Part shown: positions 31,326-40,615 of the stretch, piece by piece | Numbering within the stretch: position 1 is the first letter of the stretch | Layout of the letters: every line of letters begins with the position of its first letter | From: Marinobacter salinexigens | GTDB taxonomy: Bacteria; Pseudomonadota; Gammaproteobacteria; Pseudomonadales; Oleiphilaceae | Direction of reading: 5' to 3' | Assembly: GCF_008370345.1 (NCBI RefSeq) | Contig: NZ_VTUU01000003.1 | Coordinates: forward strand, 372,001-436,000 | Length of the DNA: 64,000 bases | Program-made: the position numbers and the translations under genes | Notes under the pieces: model-generated | Databases searched by the model: none | The model's input: only the letters and a program-made list of their open reading frames with translations | What the model was told of the DNA's origin: nothing

Positions 31326-32816
31326 ATGGCCTCATGGAAAGACCAACAGGCAGCCTCTGCGGATGCTGCCCCACCCCCGGACTTTTTCCGGAAGCTGGCC
31401 GATTCAGGGAGCGGCATTTTCTATACCTACTGGCGCTCCCGGGATGGAACCGCTCACCGGTTTCCATACGTCAGTGAACAGGTCCGGGATCTGTTTGGCC
31501 TGGATCCTGCTGAGCTTCAGACAGACGGAAATGCACTTTTTGCACTCATCCATCCGGAGGATGCCCAGGACCTCGGCCAGAGCATCCTCGACTCGGCACA
31601 AAGCCTGAACCCCTGGCAATGTCGTGCCCGGCTTCGTCTCGCCAGCGGCGAGTACGCCTGGTACGAAGGGTTTTCCCGGCCGGAGCGACAAAGCGACGGC
31701 AGTCTGCTCTGGTATGGCCAGTTTCACGATATCCAGCACTACAAGGAGCTGGAACAGGAACTCCGCGCCAGCGAGGCCGAGTATTCCTTTCAGGCCGGTT
31801 TTCAGAATCTTGTTGCCCGCCTTTCCCGAAACTTCATCCAGCCCGGTCCGAAGACCATGGATGACTGCATTGACGAATTGCTGAATGACGTCGGCGAGTA
31901 TCTGAGGGCAGATCGGGGATATCTGTACGCCTTCGACGACGATTACGAATCCATGACGAAAACCCACCTCTGGTGTCGTGGTGGGATTCCATCCCTGGTC
32001 GACCCTGACCAGACCATCTATCTGGACGAAGGCCTGCCATGGCACCAGAAGATCGTCTGGATGATCCGGAATAATCAGGTGGTGTTTACCGGCAGCGAAG
32101 TGGAGCGTCTGACCCGTGAAGGTGAAGATGCCTCAACACTGGCTTCGGTCTTCAATGTGCCTCTGAGCGTACAGGGACGGGTGGTTGGATTCATGGGGTT
32201 GGACTTCTACGTTGACGGCAGTTGGCGTGAGGATCTGGACGATTTGCTGATTATTCTTTCTGGTCTGTTGTCCGGTGTACTCGAAAGACACCTCCTGGAA
32301 GAGCGGTTGGTGAACCAGTCCCTCAAGGATCCGCTGACCGGGTTGTACAACCGTCGCTATCTGATGCCACGGCTGAATGAAATGATCCAGCGGGCTGATC
32401 GCTATCAGGAGGATTTCTGCCTTGCCATCATCGATATCGATCATTTCAAGCGGATCAACGATACCCTTGGCCACATGGCTGGCGATGCTGTGTTGTGCCA
32501 GTTTGCTGAGATCCTGAAAAGGGAAACCCGGGGAGCCGATATCGTCGCGCGATATGGTGGCGAGGAGTTTGTGGTGGTTTTCCCTGATCAGGGTAGCAGG
32601 GAAACCGCGCTGGCTATGGGGCGCATTCTGCAGGCCGTGCGGGACGGCGGGTTCTCGTTCCAGGGCAAGGATATCCCTTTGACCGCCAGTGCCGGGCTGG
32701 CAGCGGCCTGCGAGAAAGGCGTCTGCGAGGGTGCTCTTGATGAGGTTCTGGGGTTGGCCGATACGCGCCTTTACCAGGCCAAACAGGCGGGCCGGAATCA
32801 ATTTGTCGATTCATGA
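31326..32816 (+). CDS. Diguanylate cyclase with PAS and GAF domains
   Basis: A 496-residue cytoplasmic signalling protein. A PAS-like domain (about residues 15-145; FPYVSEQVRDLFGLDP, WYEGFSRPERQSDGSLLWYGQFHDI) is followed by a GAF-like domain (about 170-320; RADRGYLYAFDDD) and a GGDEF domain whose active site reads GGEEF at 411-415. RGAD five residues before it is an intact I-site, so it should be an active, product-inhibited c-di-GMP synthase. ATG at 31326 is taken as start; an in-frame ATG 19 codons earlier overlaps apparent intergenic sequence. It is a single-gene unit. Confidence 0.9.
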   Translation: MASWKDQQAASADAAPPPDFFRKLADSGSGIFYTYWRSRDGTAHRFPYVSEQVRDLFGLDPAELQTDGNALFALIHPEDAQDLGQSILDSAQSLNPWQCRARLRLASGEYAWYEGFSRPERQSDGSLLWYGQFHDIQHYKELEQELRASEAEYSFQAGFQNLVARLSRNFIQPGPKTMDDCIDELLNDVGEYLRADRGYLYAFDDDYESMTKTHLWCRGGIPSLVDPDQTIYLDEGLPWHQKIVWMIRNNQVVFTGSEVERLTREGEDASTLASVFNVPLSVQGRVVGFMGLDFYVDGSWREDLDDLLIILSGLLSGVLERHLLEERLVNQSLKDPLTGLYNRRYLMPRLNEMIQRADRYQEDFCLAIIDIDHFKRINDTLGHMAGDAVLCQFAEILKRETRGADIVARYGGEEFVVVFPDQGSRETALAMGRILQAVRDGGFSFQGKDIPLTASAGLAAACEKGVCEGALDEVLGLADTRLYQAKQAGRNQFVDS

Positions 32817-32916
32817 CGCTAATCACCTATATAAGAAAACAGCATTTCACCTCATATTACTAATTGGTATATCCTTAGAATTAAATTAAGGTACTGATTC
32901 CGGCAGAGGTGATTCC

Positions 32917-33783
32917 ATGAGCAACCCGATCGTCCAGCATTTCTTTGATGAGCCAACCAACACCTTTAGTTACGTGGTGCGGGACCCGGACAGCCAGGCC
33001 TGTGCCATTCTCGATTCCGTTCTGGATTTTGATTACGCCGCAGGGCGCACCGATGTGCGCTCGGCTGATGAGATCATTGAGTACGTCCGCAACCATGATC
33101 TGACCGTCGAGTGGATACTGGAAACCCATGTCCACGCTGACCACCTCTCGGCTGCGCCCTATCTGCATGAGCGTCTGGGGGGTAAAACCGGTATTGGAGC
33201 CCACATTCTTGATGTGCAGGACATCTTTGGTAAAGCGTTTAATGCCGGCACCGAGTTTGCCCGCGATGGCAGCCAGTTTGATCGGCTCTTCCGTGAAGGG
33301 GACACCTTCAGCATCGGAGGCCTCGAAGGGCGGGTTCTGCATACCCCGGGGCATACCCCGGCGTGTCTGACCTATGTGATGGGTGATGCCGCGTTTGTGG
33401 GCGACACCCTGTTCATGCCGGACTATGGCACTGCGCGATGCGACTTCCCCGGTGGTGATGCGCGGACTCTGTTTCAGTCGATCCAGAAGGTTCTGAGCCT
33501 GCCCCCGGAGACCCGGATTTTCCTGTGTCACGATTATAAGGCTCCGGGGCGTGATGAATATGCCTTCATGACAACGGTGGCTGAGCAGCGGGCATCCAAC
33601 GTTCATGTCCACGAGGGCATCAGTGAGGACGAGTTCGTCAAAATGCGCACAGAGCGGGATGAGAGCCTGGATATGCCGAGGCTGATCCTGCCGTCGGTAC
33701 AGGTCAACATGCGGGCCGGGCACATGCCTCCGGCGGAAGATAATGGCCAGGTGTACCTGAAAATTCCGGTCAACCTGTTCTGA
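32917..33783 (+). CDS. MBL-fold persulfide-dioxygenase-like hydrolase
   Basis: A 288-residue metallo-beta-lactamase-fold protein with the metal motif in ETHVHADHLSAA (HxHxDH), the second His in HTPGHTPACLTYV, Asp in GDTLFMPDYGTARCDFPGGDA and the last His in FLCHDY. These match the ETHE1/Blh group, which oxidises glutathione persulfide to sulfite using one mononuclear iron. ATG at 32917 has GGCAGAGGTG upstream. The SulP transporter follows after eight bases, so the pair is probably co-expressed, with the transporter handling the oxyanion product or a related anion (inference). Confidence 0.85.
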   Translation: MSNPIVQHFFDEPTNTFSYVVRDPDSQACAILDSVLDFDYAAGRTDVRSADEIIEYVRNHDLTVEWILETHVHADHLSAAPYLHERLGGKTGIGAHILDVQDIFGKAFNAGTEFARDGSQFDRLFREGDTFSIGGLEGRVLHTPGHTPACLTYVMGDAAFVGDTLFMPDYGTARCDFPGGDARTLFQSIQKVLSLPPETRIFLCHDYKAPGRDEYAFMTTVAEQRASNVHVHEGISEDEFVKMRTERDESLDMPRLILPSVQVNMRAGHMPPAEDNGQVYLKIPVNLF

Positions 33784-33791
33784 GGTGGCCG

Positions 33792-35525
33792 ATGAACATC
33801 AAACACTACTTGCCCATTCTGGACTGGATCCCGGACTATGGTCGCCGCCAGGCGACCAGCGATCTGGTAGCGGCGGTTATTGTGACCGTGATGCTGATTC
33901 CCCAGTCTTTGGCTTATGCCCTGCTGGCGGGATTGCCTGCTCAGGTGGGGCTTTACGCCAGCATCCTGCCGCTGGTGGTATACGCGGTGTTCGGTACCAG
34001 TAGAACGCTCTCTGTTGGTCCGGTTGCCGTAGCGTCCCTGATGACGGCGGCGGCACTGGCCCCGCTGGCGGATATGGGAACGCCGGAATATATTGCCGGA
34101 GCGGTGTTACTGGCGGTTATGTCGGGCCTGATGCTCACGGTGATGGGTGTGCTGCGTCTGGGCTTTTTGGCCAATTTCCTCAGCCATCCGGTCATATCCG
34201 GTTTTATCACCGCATCCGGGCTGGTGATCGCAGCCAGTCAGCTCAAACACATCTTCGGGATTGAAGCTTCAGGTCATAATCTGATCGAAGTTCTGCAGTC
34301 GGTCATCTCCGGTATCGGCGACACCAACATGGCGACGCTGGGTATTGGTGTTGGCGCACTGGTGCTGCTGGTGTTCGCACGCAAGCGTCTGAAGCCTTTG
34401 TTGACCGCCTTGGGGCTGACACCCCGGATGGCCGATATCCTTACCAAGACCGCGCCGATTCTTGCTGTTCTGATCACCACCCTGGTGGCCTGGGGTTTCC
34501 AGTTGGATCAGCAGGGCGTGAAGCTGGTGGGTGAGGTGCCCTCCGGGCTACCTGGTCTGACACTTCCGACGATGGATTTGCAGCTGTGGCAGCAGTTGGC
34601 TGTCAGCGCCTTGCTGATCAGTGTGGTGGGCTTTGTGGAGTCCGTGTCCGTGGGCCAGACCCTGGCAGCGAAGCGGCGCCAACGGATCGATCCGGACCAG
34701 GAACTGATTGGTCTGGGCACCGCCAACATCAGCGCGGGCCTGTCGGGTGGTATGCCGGTCACCGGTGGTTTTTCCCGTTCGGTAGTGAATTTTGATGCGG
34801 GCGCAGAAACGCCAGCAGCCGGAGCCTATACCGCTGTCGGGATTGCCCTGGCGACCCTGTTCCTGACCCCGGCCATTGCGTTTTTACCCAAAGCGACACT
34901 GGCTGCGACGATCATCGTGGCGGTGAGCACACTGATCGACCTGCCGGCTCTGGGCCGGACGTGGCGCTATTCAAAAGCCGATTTCGGCGCCATGCTGGCA
35001 ACCATCGTGCTTACACTGGTGCACAGTGTGGAAGCGGGTATTATCTCCGGGGTAGCGCTCTCAATCGGGCTGTTTCTCTATCGTACCAGCCGCCCCCACA
35101 GCGCAATTGTCGGGCTGGTACCGGGTACCGAACACTTCCGGAACGTGCTGCGCCACGACGTCCAGCTCTGCCCGAAGATCACGTTCCTGCGGGTAGACGA
35201 AAGCCTCTACTTCGCTAATGCGAGGTTTCTCGAGGAAACCGTGATGGACCTGGTTACCAGGGAACCAGAGCTTAAACACCTGGTGCTGGTCTGTCCGGCG
35301 GTGAACCTCATCGACGCATCGGCACTGGAAAGCCTGGAGGCCATTAACGAGCGGCTCAGGGATGCGGGTGTGAATCTGCACCTGTCAGAGGTGAAAGGTC
35401 CGGTAATGGATCGGCTCAAAGGCAGTGATTTGTTAAAGCACCTTACCGGGCAGGTGTTCCTGAGCAGCTTCGGGGCATGGCAGAGCCTGACGGGTAAAGC
35501 CCGGGACCTGAAGCAGACCGCCTGA
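33792..35525 (+). CDS. SulP-family anion transporter with STAS domain
   Basis: A 577-residue SLC26/SulP protein. The membrane part begins LVAAVIVTVMLIPQSLAYALLAGLPAQVGLYASILPLVVYAVFGTSRTLSVGPVA, the family signature, and includes NISAGLSGGMPVTGGFSRSVVNFDAGA. The C-terminal cytoplasmic STAS domain (about residues 450-565) has FLRVDESLYFANARFLEE and LIDASALESLEAI. Sulfate is the usual substrate; bicarbonate or sulfite are possible. It is linked to the persulfide-dioxygenase-like gene, which favours a sulfur oxyanion. Confidence 0.9.
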   Translation: MNIKHYLPILDWIPDYGRRQATSDLVAAVIVTVMLIPQSLAYALLAGLPAQVGLYASILPLVVYAVFGTSRTLSVGPVAVASLMTAAALAPLADMGTPEYIAGAVLLAVMSGLMLTVMGVLRLGFLANFLSHPVISGFITASGLVIAASQLKHIFGIEASGHNLIEVLQSVISGIGDTNMATLGIGVGALVLLVFARKRLKPLLTALGLTPRMADILTKTAPILAVLITTLVAWGFQLDQQGVKLVGEVPSGLPGLTLPTMDLQLWQQLAVSALLISVVGFVESVSVGQTLAAKRRQRIDPDQELIGLGTANISAGLSGGMPVTGGFSRSVVNFDAGAETPAAGAYTAVGIALATLFLTPAIAFLPKATLAATIIVAVSTLIDLPALGRTWRYSKADFGAMLATIVLTLVHSVEAGIISGVALSIGLFLYRTSRPHSAIVGLVPGTEHFRNVLRHDVQLCPKITFLRVDESLYFANARFLEETVMDLVTREPELKHLVLVCPAVNLIDASALESLEAINERLRDAGVNLHLSEVKGPVMDRLKGSDLLKHLTGQVFLSSFGAWQSLTGKARDLKQTA

Positions 35526-35617
35526 ATCATCGGCCGGCTTGTCTCGTGGGTAGCTGGGGTAGGAGGTGGCCGGTATCATGGTGCCAGCTTCCAATGACCG
35601 TTCAGTGGTAAGTCGCC

Positions 35618-36277
35618 ATGGGTATGACCGAGAACCTGCTTTCCACCAGCCAGTGGTTGGTGACCTGTGTATTGTTTGTCCTGATTCTGGTCAGCGCGAT
35701 ACGAACCGTGAACTGGCACGTTCTGCGTGAGGATAATGCGCTCCAGCATTCTTTCTTCGGGGCTGCGGTAGCGCTTGGCTTTATCTGGCAGATCCGGGCC
35801 GGGATCTCACCCGGCCTGGCCATCCACATCTTCGGTATTACGGCCATTACCCTGATGCTGGGGTGGGCGCTGGCTATACTGGCGGGCCTGATGGCGTTGG
35901 TCATTACGGTCGTCACCGGGCGTGAGCCGTTGTTGATGTTTGCAGCCAACGGCCTGGTGACAGTGATGATCCCGGCCCTGGTCAGCCATGGCATCATGCT
36001 CTGGGAACGTCGCCGCAATTTTCGGAATTTCTTCGCCTATATTTTCTTCTGCGGATTCTTTGGCGCCGGCATTGCGGTAGGCGTGGCAGGTGCTGTCATG
36101 TGCCTGATGTTATGGACCAGCGGAGTCTATGAGTTTCCCGAACTGATCCATGAATACATCCGCTACCTGCCGTTATTCATGCTGCCGGAAGGCTTTGTGA
36201 ATGGTGCGTTTGTGACCGGAATGATGGTATTTCACCCGGACCGGCTTATGACGCTGGATCAGCGCAGGTATCGCTGA
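35618..36277 (+). CDS. CbiM-like energy-coupling-factor membrane protein (tentative)
   Basis: A 219-residue protein with about six hydrophobic segments. The C-terminal part LPLFMLPEGFVNGAFVTGMMVFHPDRLMTLD and the mid-section IFGITAITLMLGWALAILAG resemble the CbiM/energy-coupling-factor permease family that captures cobalt or nickel. The classical N-terminal His motif (MHIPDG) of CbiM is missing, and no CbiN, CbiQ or CbiO genes are adjacent, so it is at best a solitary, divergent member. It lies between the SulP gene and a convergent c-di-GMP enzyme gene. Family call from memory; substrate unknown. Confidence 0.5.
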   Translation: MGMTENLLSTSQWLVTCVLFVLILVSAIRTVNWHVLREDNALQHSFFGAAVALGFIWQIRAGISPGLAIHIFGITAITLMLGWALAILAGLMALVITVVTGREPLLMFAANGLVTVMIPALVSHGIMLWERRRNFRNFFAYIFFCGFFGAGIAVGVAGAVMCLMLWTSGVYEFPELIHEYIRYLPLFMLPEGFVNGAFVTGMMVFHPDRLMTLDQRRYR

Positions 36278-36287
36278 CCGGGGTGAA

Positions 36288-38414
36288 TCAGGCCTCTGGT
36301 GAAGCTGCGATGCCTGACGATTCGGGCCCTGATCCTGAAGTGCGCTTCTGTTGCCAGCCGGAAACCCAGGTGAGAACCTCTTCTGCAGGCATGGGGCGGG
36401 CAATACCATAGCCCTGAATCTGGTCACATCCCATGCTCCGGAGAACCCGGGCATGCTCCAGGGTTTCCACACCTTCTGCCAGGACCGGCCGCGAGAAGCG
36501 TTGGGCCAGGAAAATCACACTTTCCACAATGGCCCGGTCATTCGCGTTGTCCAGCATGTTCAGAACGAAGCTCTGGTCAATCTTGATCATATCGACTGGC
36601 AGGGTGCGCAGGTAGGTCAGTGATGAAAAGCCAGTGCCGAAGTCATCCAGCCCGACCTGAAGACCCAGCTCCCGGCAATGTGTGAGGACATTGCTGGCCT
36701 GCTTGGTATCTTCGAGCGCCGTTGATTCGAGCACTTCCAGCGTGATCAACCCCGGATCCAGCTCCGGATGACTGTGCAGGTAACTTTCCAGATAGCCGGC
36801 AAACGTCCGGTCCATCAGGTGCTGGGCGCTTATGTTGATGCTCACACCCAGTTGGTGACCGGCTTCTTTCCAGGTATTGACCTGATGCATGGCTTCCTTG
36901 AGAACCCACTGGCCAAGTGGCACTTCAAGATAACTGTTTTCCACCGTTGGCAGGAACTGCCCCGGGGAGAGAAGACCCCTCTGTGGATGCTGCCACCGTA
37001 TCAGTGCCTCCATGCCCGTCAGCTGGTTATCTGAGAGGAGTATCTGTGGTTGGAAGTAGAGGCAGAATTCCTCGTTTTCCAGTGCCCGGGAAATTTCGAT
37101 CAGTTGCTCACGCTTCTGTTTGCGGTGTTCGTCGAGGTCGGGGTCGAAAAAATGGAACTGGTTACGGCCCTTTTCCTTGGCAGAATACATAGCCTGATTT
37201 GCATGCCGGATCAGCCCCTCGGCATCGTCTTTATCTTCCGGATAGCGGGTGATCCCCAGGCTGGCGGTCAGAGAGAAACTTTGGCCATCCTCAACCTGAA
37301 GTGGTTCGGAGACCGAGGCAAGCACACGCTGATAAACGCTTTCATGTCCGTCGCTCTTGAGTAACAGCACGAACTCATCTCCTCCGATTCGGGCAATGAT
37401 ATCGCCGCTTCGAAGGGTCTGGGTCAGGCGATCGGCAGTGGCTTTGAGTATGCGATCGCCTTCGGCTCTGCCGTATTGATCGTTCAGGGTCTTGAAGCCG
37501 TCCAGATCCAGATAGCAGATGGATAAGGTTCGTTTTTGTCTGTCGGCATAAGACTTGGCTGACTGTAGTCGTTGTTCCAGTAGCTGACGGTTTGGCAGCC
37601 CGGTCAGGTCGTCGTAGTTGGCTGCGCGTTCAAGCTCATGGGCGTGGTTTTTCAGCGCTGTAATGTCGGAGAAAGCGGCCACATGGTAGTACTGCCCGGG
37701 TTCTTCCAGGTGTACACGGCTGATCGACAGCAGTTCGATGAATTCTTCGCCGTTTTTCCGCCGATTCCAGATTTCCCCACGCCAGTGTCCCGTGGTTTCT
37801 ATGGAGTGCCAGAGAGACCTGTAGTACTCCGGTGAGTGTCGACCCGAGCTGAGAATCGATGGCGGCAATCCCAGAACTTCTTCCCGGCTATACCCAGTGA
37901 TCCTCGAGAATGCGGGATTGACGTCCAGAATCTGGTTGCGGTGATCCGTAATGATAATTGCTTCATGGCTGCGGTCGAAGACGCTGGCAGCAATGCGGAG
38001 ACTGCGCTCACCGTTCTTTCTGTCAGAAATGTTGTTCTGGATAACCACGAAGCCGGGATGCTTGCCTTCCCGGGGCTGGATGGGGTGGCAGTAGGTATTT
38101 ACCCAATAGGGTTGGCCGCTTCGGGTGTAATTGAGAATGTCTGCCTCATAGGCTTCTCCCCGGAACAAAGCACGGCGAATTCGGTTGACGGTTTCCTGAT
38201 CCGTGCCCGGCCCGCAAAGGAAGTCTCTTGGCGACTTGCCTTTCACTTCGTCAATGAGATACCCGGTGTGCTCTTCGAAGCTGGGGTTGACCCATTCGAT
38301 GACGCCGGCTTCGTCGAGAACGATAACGAAGTTTCTGGTGGCAAAAGCAACACTGGCTAGCCGACCGGCAAATTCATCGGGCAGGATGGACGTCGGGTCA
38401 TCGGACTTCGGCAT
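36288..38414 (-). CDS. PAS-PAS-GGDEF-EAL bifunctional c-di-GMP enzyme
   Basis: A 708-residue protein with two PAS domains (about residues 20-255; NPSFEEHTGYLIDEVKGKSPRDFLC and NPAFSRITGYSREEVLGLPPSILSSGRHS), a GGDEF domain with intact IARIGGDEFVLLL, and a C-terminal EAL domain with GMEALIRWQHP, LDDFGTGFSSL and PVLAEGVET, which look catalytically complete for phosphodiesterase activity. No membrane segment is apparent. The start ATG at 38414 gives MPKSDDPTS. It is monocistronic, convergent with the CbiM-like gene, with 242 bases of upstream sequence in which no clear promoter element was fixed. Confidence 0.92.
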   Translation of the reverse strand: MPKSDDPTSILPDEFAGRLASVAFATRNFVIVLDEAGVIEWVNPSFEEHTGYLIDEVKGKSPRDFLCGPGTDQETVNRIRRALFRGEAYEADILNYTRSGQPYWVNTYCHPIQPREGKHPGFVVIQNNISDRKNGERSLRIAASVFDRSHEAIIITDHRNQILDVNPAFSRITGYSREEVLGLPPSILSSGRHSPEYYRSLWHSIETTGHWRGEIWNRRKNGEEFIELLSISRVHLEEPGQYYHVAAFSDITALKNHAHELERAANYDDLTGLPNRQLLEQRLQSAKSYADRQKRTLSICYLDLDGFKTLNDQYGRAEGDRILKATADRLTQTLRSGDIIARIGGDEFVLLLKSDGHESVYQRVLASVSEPLQVEDGQSFSLTASLGITRYPEDKDDAEGLIRHANQAMYSAKEKGRNQFHFFDPDLDEHRKQKREQLIEISRALENEEFCLYFQPQILLSDNQLTGMEALIRWQHPQRGLLSPGQFLPTVENSYLEVPLGQWVLKEAMHQVNTWKEAGHQLGVSINISAQHLMDRTFAGYLESYLHSHPELDPGLITLEVLESTALEDTKQASNVLTHCRELGLQVGLDDFGTGFSSLTYLRTLPVDMIKIDQSFVLNMLDNANDRAIVESVIFLAQRFSRPVLAEGVETLEHARVLRSMGCDQIQGYGIARPMPAEEVLTWVSGWQQKRTSGSGPESSGIAASPEA

Positions 38415-38656
38415 TTAAAGGGTTCTTCGATATGAATGGGTTTGGTTTGGATTCTCCCTCCCTTGAGAACTCAACAAGTATACTGAATTGTCTCGCCCAT
38501 CATTGATCAGTATTTATCCGCAACGGAAATGATAGGTAACTACAGGAGCTTGCTGTCACCCAATGCTACAGATATAGGGCGCCAAACCTACACCTGAATA
38601 GTCGAACGAGAATTGATGGATGTCAATTTCTGATGCAATTGTCTGCTTACGATGGT

Positions 38657-39190
38657 TCAGGTACGCCAGCGGGAGTGTTTTTGCAGCTTCCGTTGCAAGG
38701 TACGGCGATGCATGTTGAGGGCCCTCGCGGTGGCAGAGACGTTGCCCTCGTGTTCGTTCAGTACCCGCTGTATGTGTTCCCATTCCATTTCTTCCACGGA
38801 TGGCGGGGCAGCCCGCAGGTCCGGAACAGTCTCCAGCGGTTCAAAACCGGTCATCAGCTGGCTTACCGTGACGGGTTTACACAGATAGTTGATGGCACCA
38901 CGGCGCATGGCCTCCACGGCCGTTGCGATGCTGCCGTAGCCGGTGAGAACCACGACCTCCAGTTCCGGTTGTACTGATAGCAGTTCCGGAAGCAGTTGCA
39001 GCCCACTCTCCCCCGCAAGGTTCAGATCCAGCACACAGCGATTGAAGTGATTTCCGGCAAGTGCATCCAGGGCTTCGCCAGGGCTGGTGGCTGTGGTGGG
39101 GTGAATCCCCTGGCGTTCCAGTGAGCGTTGCAGCACTTGCAGAAAGGCATCGTCATCGTCGATCAGTAACCAGTTGTCCTGCTCGCTCAT
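38657..39190 (-). CDS. RegA/ActR-type response regulator
   Basis: A 177-residue regulator with an N-terminal receiver domain (LLIDDDDAFLQVLQRSLERQG; phospho-Asp in CVLDLNLAGESGLQLLPELL; Lys in YLCKPVTV) and a C-terminal Fis-type helix-turn-helix (EHIQRVLNEHEGNVSATARALNMHRRTLQRKLQKH), the architecture of RegA/ActR/RoxR. Such regulators adjust respiration and electron-transport genes to redox state. The start overlaps the kinase stop by four bases (ATGA). Confidence 0.9.
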   Translation of the reverse strand: MSEQDNWLLIDDDDAFLQVLQRSLERQGIHPTTATSPGEALDALAGNHFNRCVLDLNLAGESGLQLLPELLSVQPELEVVVLTGYGSIATAVEAMRRGAINYLCKPVTVSQLMTGFEPLETVPDLRAAPPSVEEMEWEHIQRVLNEHEGNVSATARALNMHRRTLQRKLQKHSRWRT

Positions 39191-40488
39191 GGCTGCTCTC
39201 CTGATGCTGACGTGGGGTTCTGCTGCAGTGGCAGCTCGATGATCATGGTTGTGCCCTGGGATGACGACCTGGCTTTGAGAATGCCGCCCAGGCGCTGGAT
39301 GGTGGCATTGGACAGAAACAGGCCAACGCCAAGTCCGTTTTCGGACGTGACAATGGTTTCCCCCGGAGTGCCTTCCCGTGCCAGATCGAGACCGTCGCCG
39401 TGATCCTCTACGATCAGCTCCACTTTACCGCTACCCAGTATCCGGGTGCTGACGCCAACCCAGGCCGGGCTGGCAGTCAGGGCATTGGCCAGAAGATTCA
39501 GTATGGCCTGGTCCAGAGTGGCATCCACGGCAACCTTGACGCTGTCGGATGCGATTGTCCATTCGATGGCTCCGGCCGGCCAGAGCAGGGTGGCGGATTC
39601 GCGAAGTCGCCGAAGCCAGCTCTCCAGATCAAGCGTTTCCAGCTGTGCGGTCTTTGCCTGCACTGCCGCCGCCGTCAGTTGTTGCAGGTGTCCGGAGCAC
39701 AGCGCCAGTTGCTGTTCCATCGTGTCGAGATCCTGCTCCAGCTCGCCACTGTCTGCCTTTTCTGCACTGGAACGCATTTCATCCACCAGCAACGCCATGG
39801 TGTTCAGGGGCGTACCAAGACGGTGGGCAACCGCGGCGGCGGAGAGGCCTAGGGCGATAATCTGCTCATCCCGAAGTCTGGACTCCCGGATGTGCGACAG
39901 CAGCGCTTGTTGTTGTCGCATGCGTTGGGCCAGGGTGCCGACAACCAGCAGCAGGATAACGGCCGTGAGCACGAACGTAATCCACATCCCGAACAGATGC
40001 AGCTCGGCCAACAGGCCTGGACTGTGGGCCCCGTGGGATGCGTTGTCGCTGACCGGAGAGTGCCAGGCGACGAGCATGGTATAGACCGCAATGCCGAGTA
40101 CCGTCAGCACGATGCCTTGCTTCAGGGGCACCAGAATGATCGACATGGCGATCGGCAGCAACAGCAGAGAAGTAAGTGGGTTGGTGTAGCCGCCGGTCAA
40201 CAGAAGCCAGGCGCCGATCAATACCAGATCCAGGGCCAAGCCGGCACTGACTGTGGTCACGGAGACGGGTGGCCTTCGGGTAAACCACAACCATCCAAGC
40301 GTGGCCAGCACGGCATACAGCATGCAGAACAGCAATGCCGGGACCTGATGGGGAAACGCCACGACAGTTTCTGCCACAGCCAGCGCTACCAGCTGAATAG
40401 TGGCGATGGCCAGACGCATGCCAAGGAGATAACGGGCTGCCTGCTGGAAACCGGTCTGAGAGTGTGTAAGCCATTCCATGAGCGGCAT
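39187..40488 (-). CDS. RegB-like sensor histidine kinase with atypical H-box
   Basis: A 433-residue kinase with six N-terminal membrane segments (about residues 20-190) as in RegB/PrrB/RoxS, then LSAAAVAHRLGTPLNTMALL as the H-box and an HATPase domain with NLLANALTAS, DHGDGLD and GLGVGLFLSNATIQRLGG. The residue after the phospho-His is Arg where HisKA kinases, including RegB, normally have Glu or Asp. ATG at 40488 (MPLMEWLTHSQTG) is used, with 40479 as an alternative; neither has a clear ribosome site, and longer in-frame extensions run into the divergent receptor gene. It is divergent from the copper receptor gene, 127 bases away. Confidence 0.87.
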   Translation of the reverse strand: MPLMEWLTHSQTGFQQAARYLLGMRLAIATIQLVALAVAETVVAFPHQVPALLFCMLYAVLATLGWLWFTRRPPVSVTTVSAGLALDLVLIGAWLLLTGGYTNPLTSLLLLPIAMSIILVPLKQGIVLTVLGIAVYTMLVAWHSPVSDNASHGAHSPGLLAELHLFGMWITFVLTAVILLLVVGTLAQRMRQQQALLSHIRESRLRDEQIIALGLSAAAVAHRLGTPLNTMALLVDEMRSSAEKADSGELEQDLDTMEQQLALCSGHLQQLTAAAVQAKTAQLETLDLESWLRRLRESATLLWPAGAIEWTIASDSVKVAVDATLDQAILNLLANALTASPAWVGVSTRILGSGKVELIVEDHGDGLDLAREGTPGETIVTSENGLGVGLFLSNATIQRLGGILKARSSSQGTTMIIELPLQQNPTSASGEQP

Positions 40489-40615
40489 TCTAGCGGGTTT
40501 TGGCGTCGTGCACCCGGAGAATACCGGAAGCGGGATGCGGCATTCTGTCTCACGCGCCATCATCTGCCACCCGTTACTATGGCCAGCAGATAGAGTCTGT
40601 ACAGGATGTGAGTGA

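Noticed and set aside
32856..32874. Imperfect palindrome ATATTACTAATTGGTATAT as a BigR operator
   Set aside because: The arms match poorly, no BigR/ArsR-type gene is nearby, and the region is generally AT-rich.
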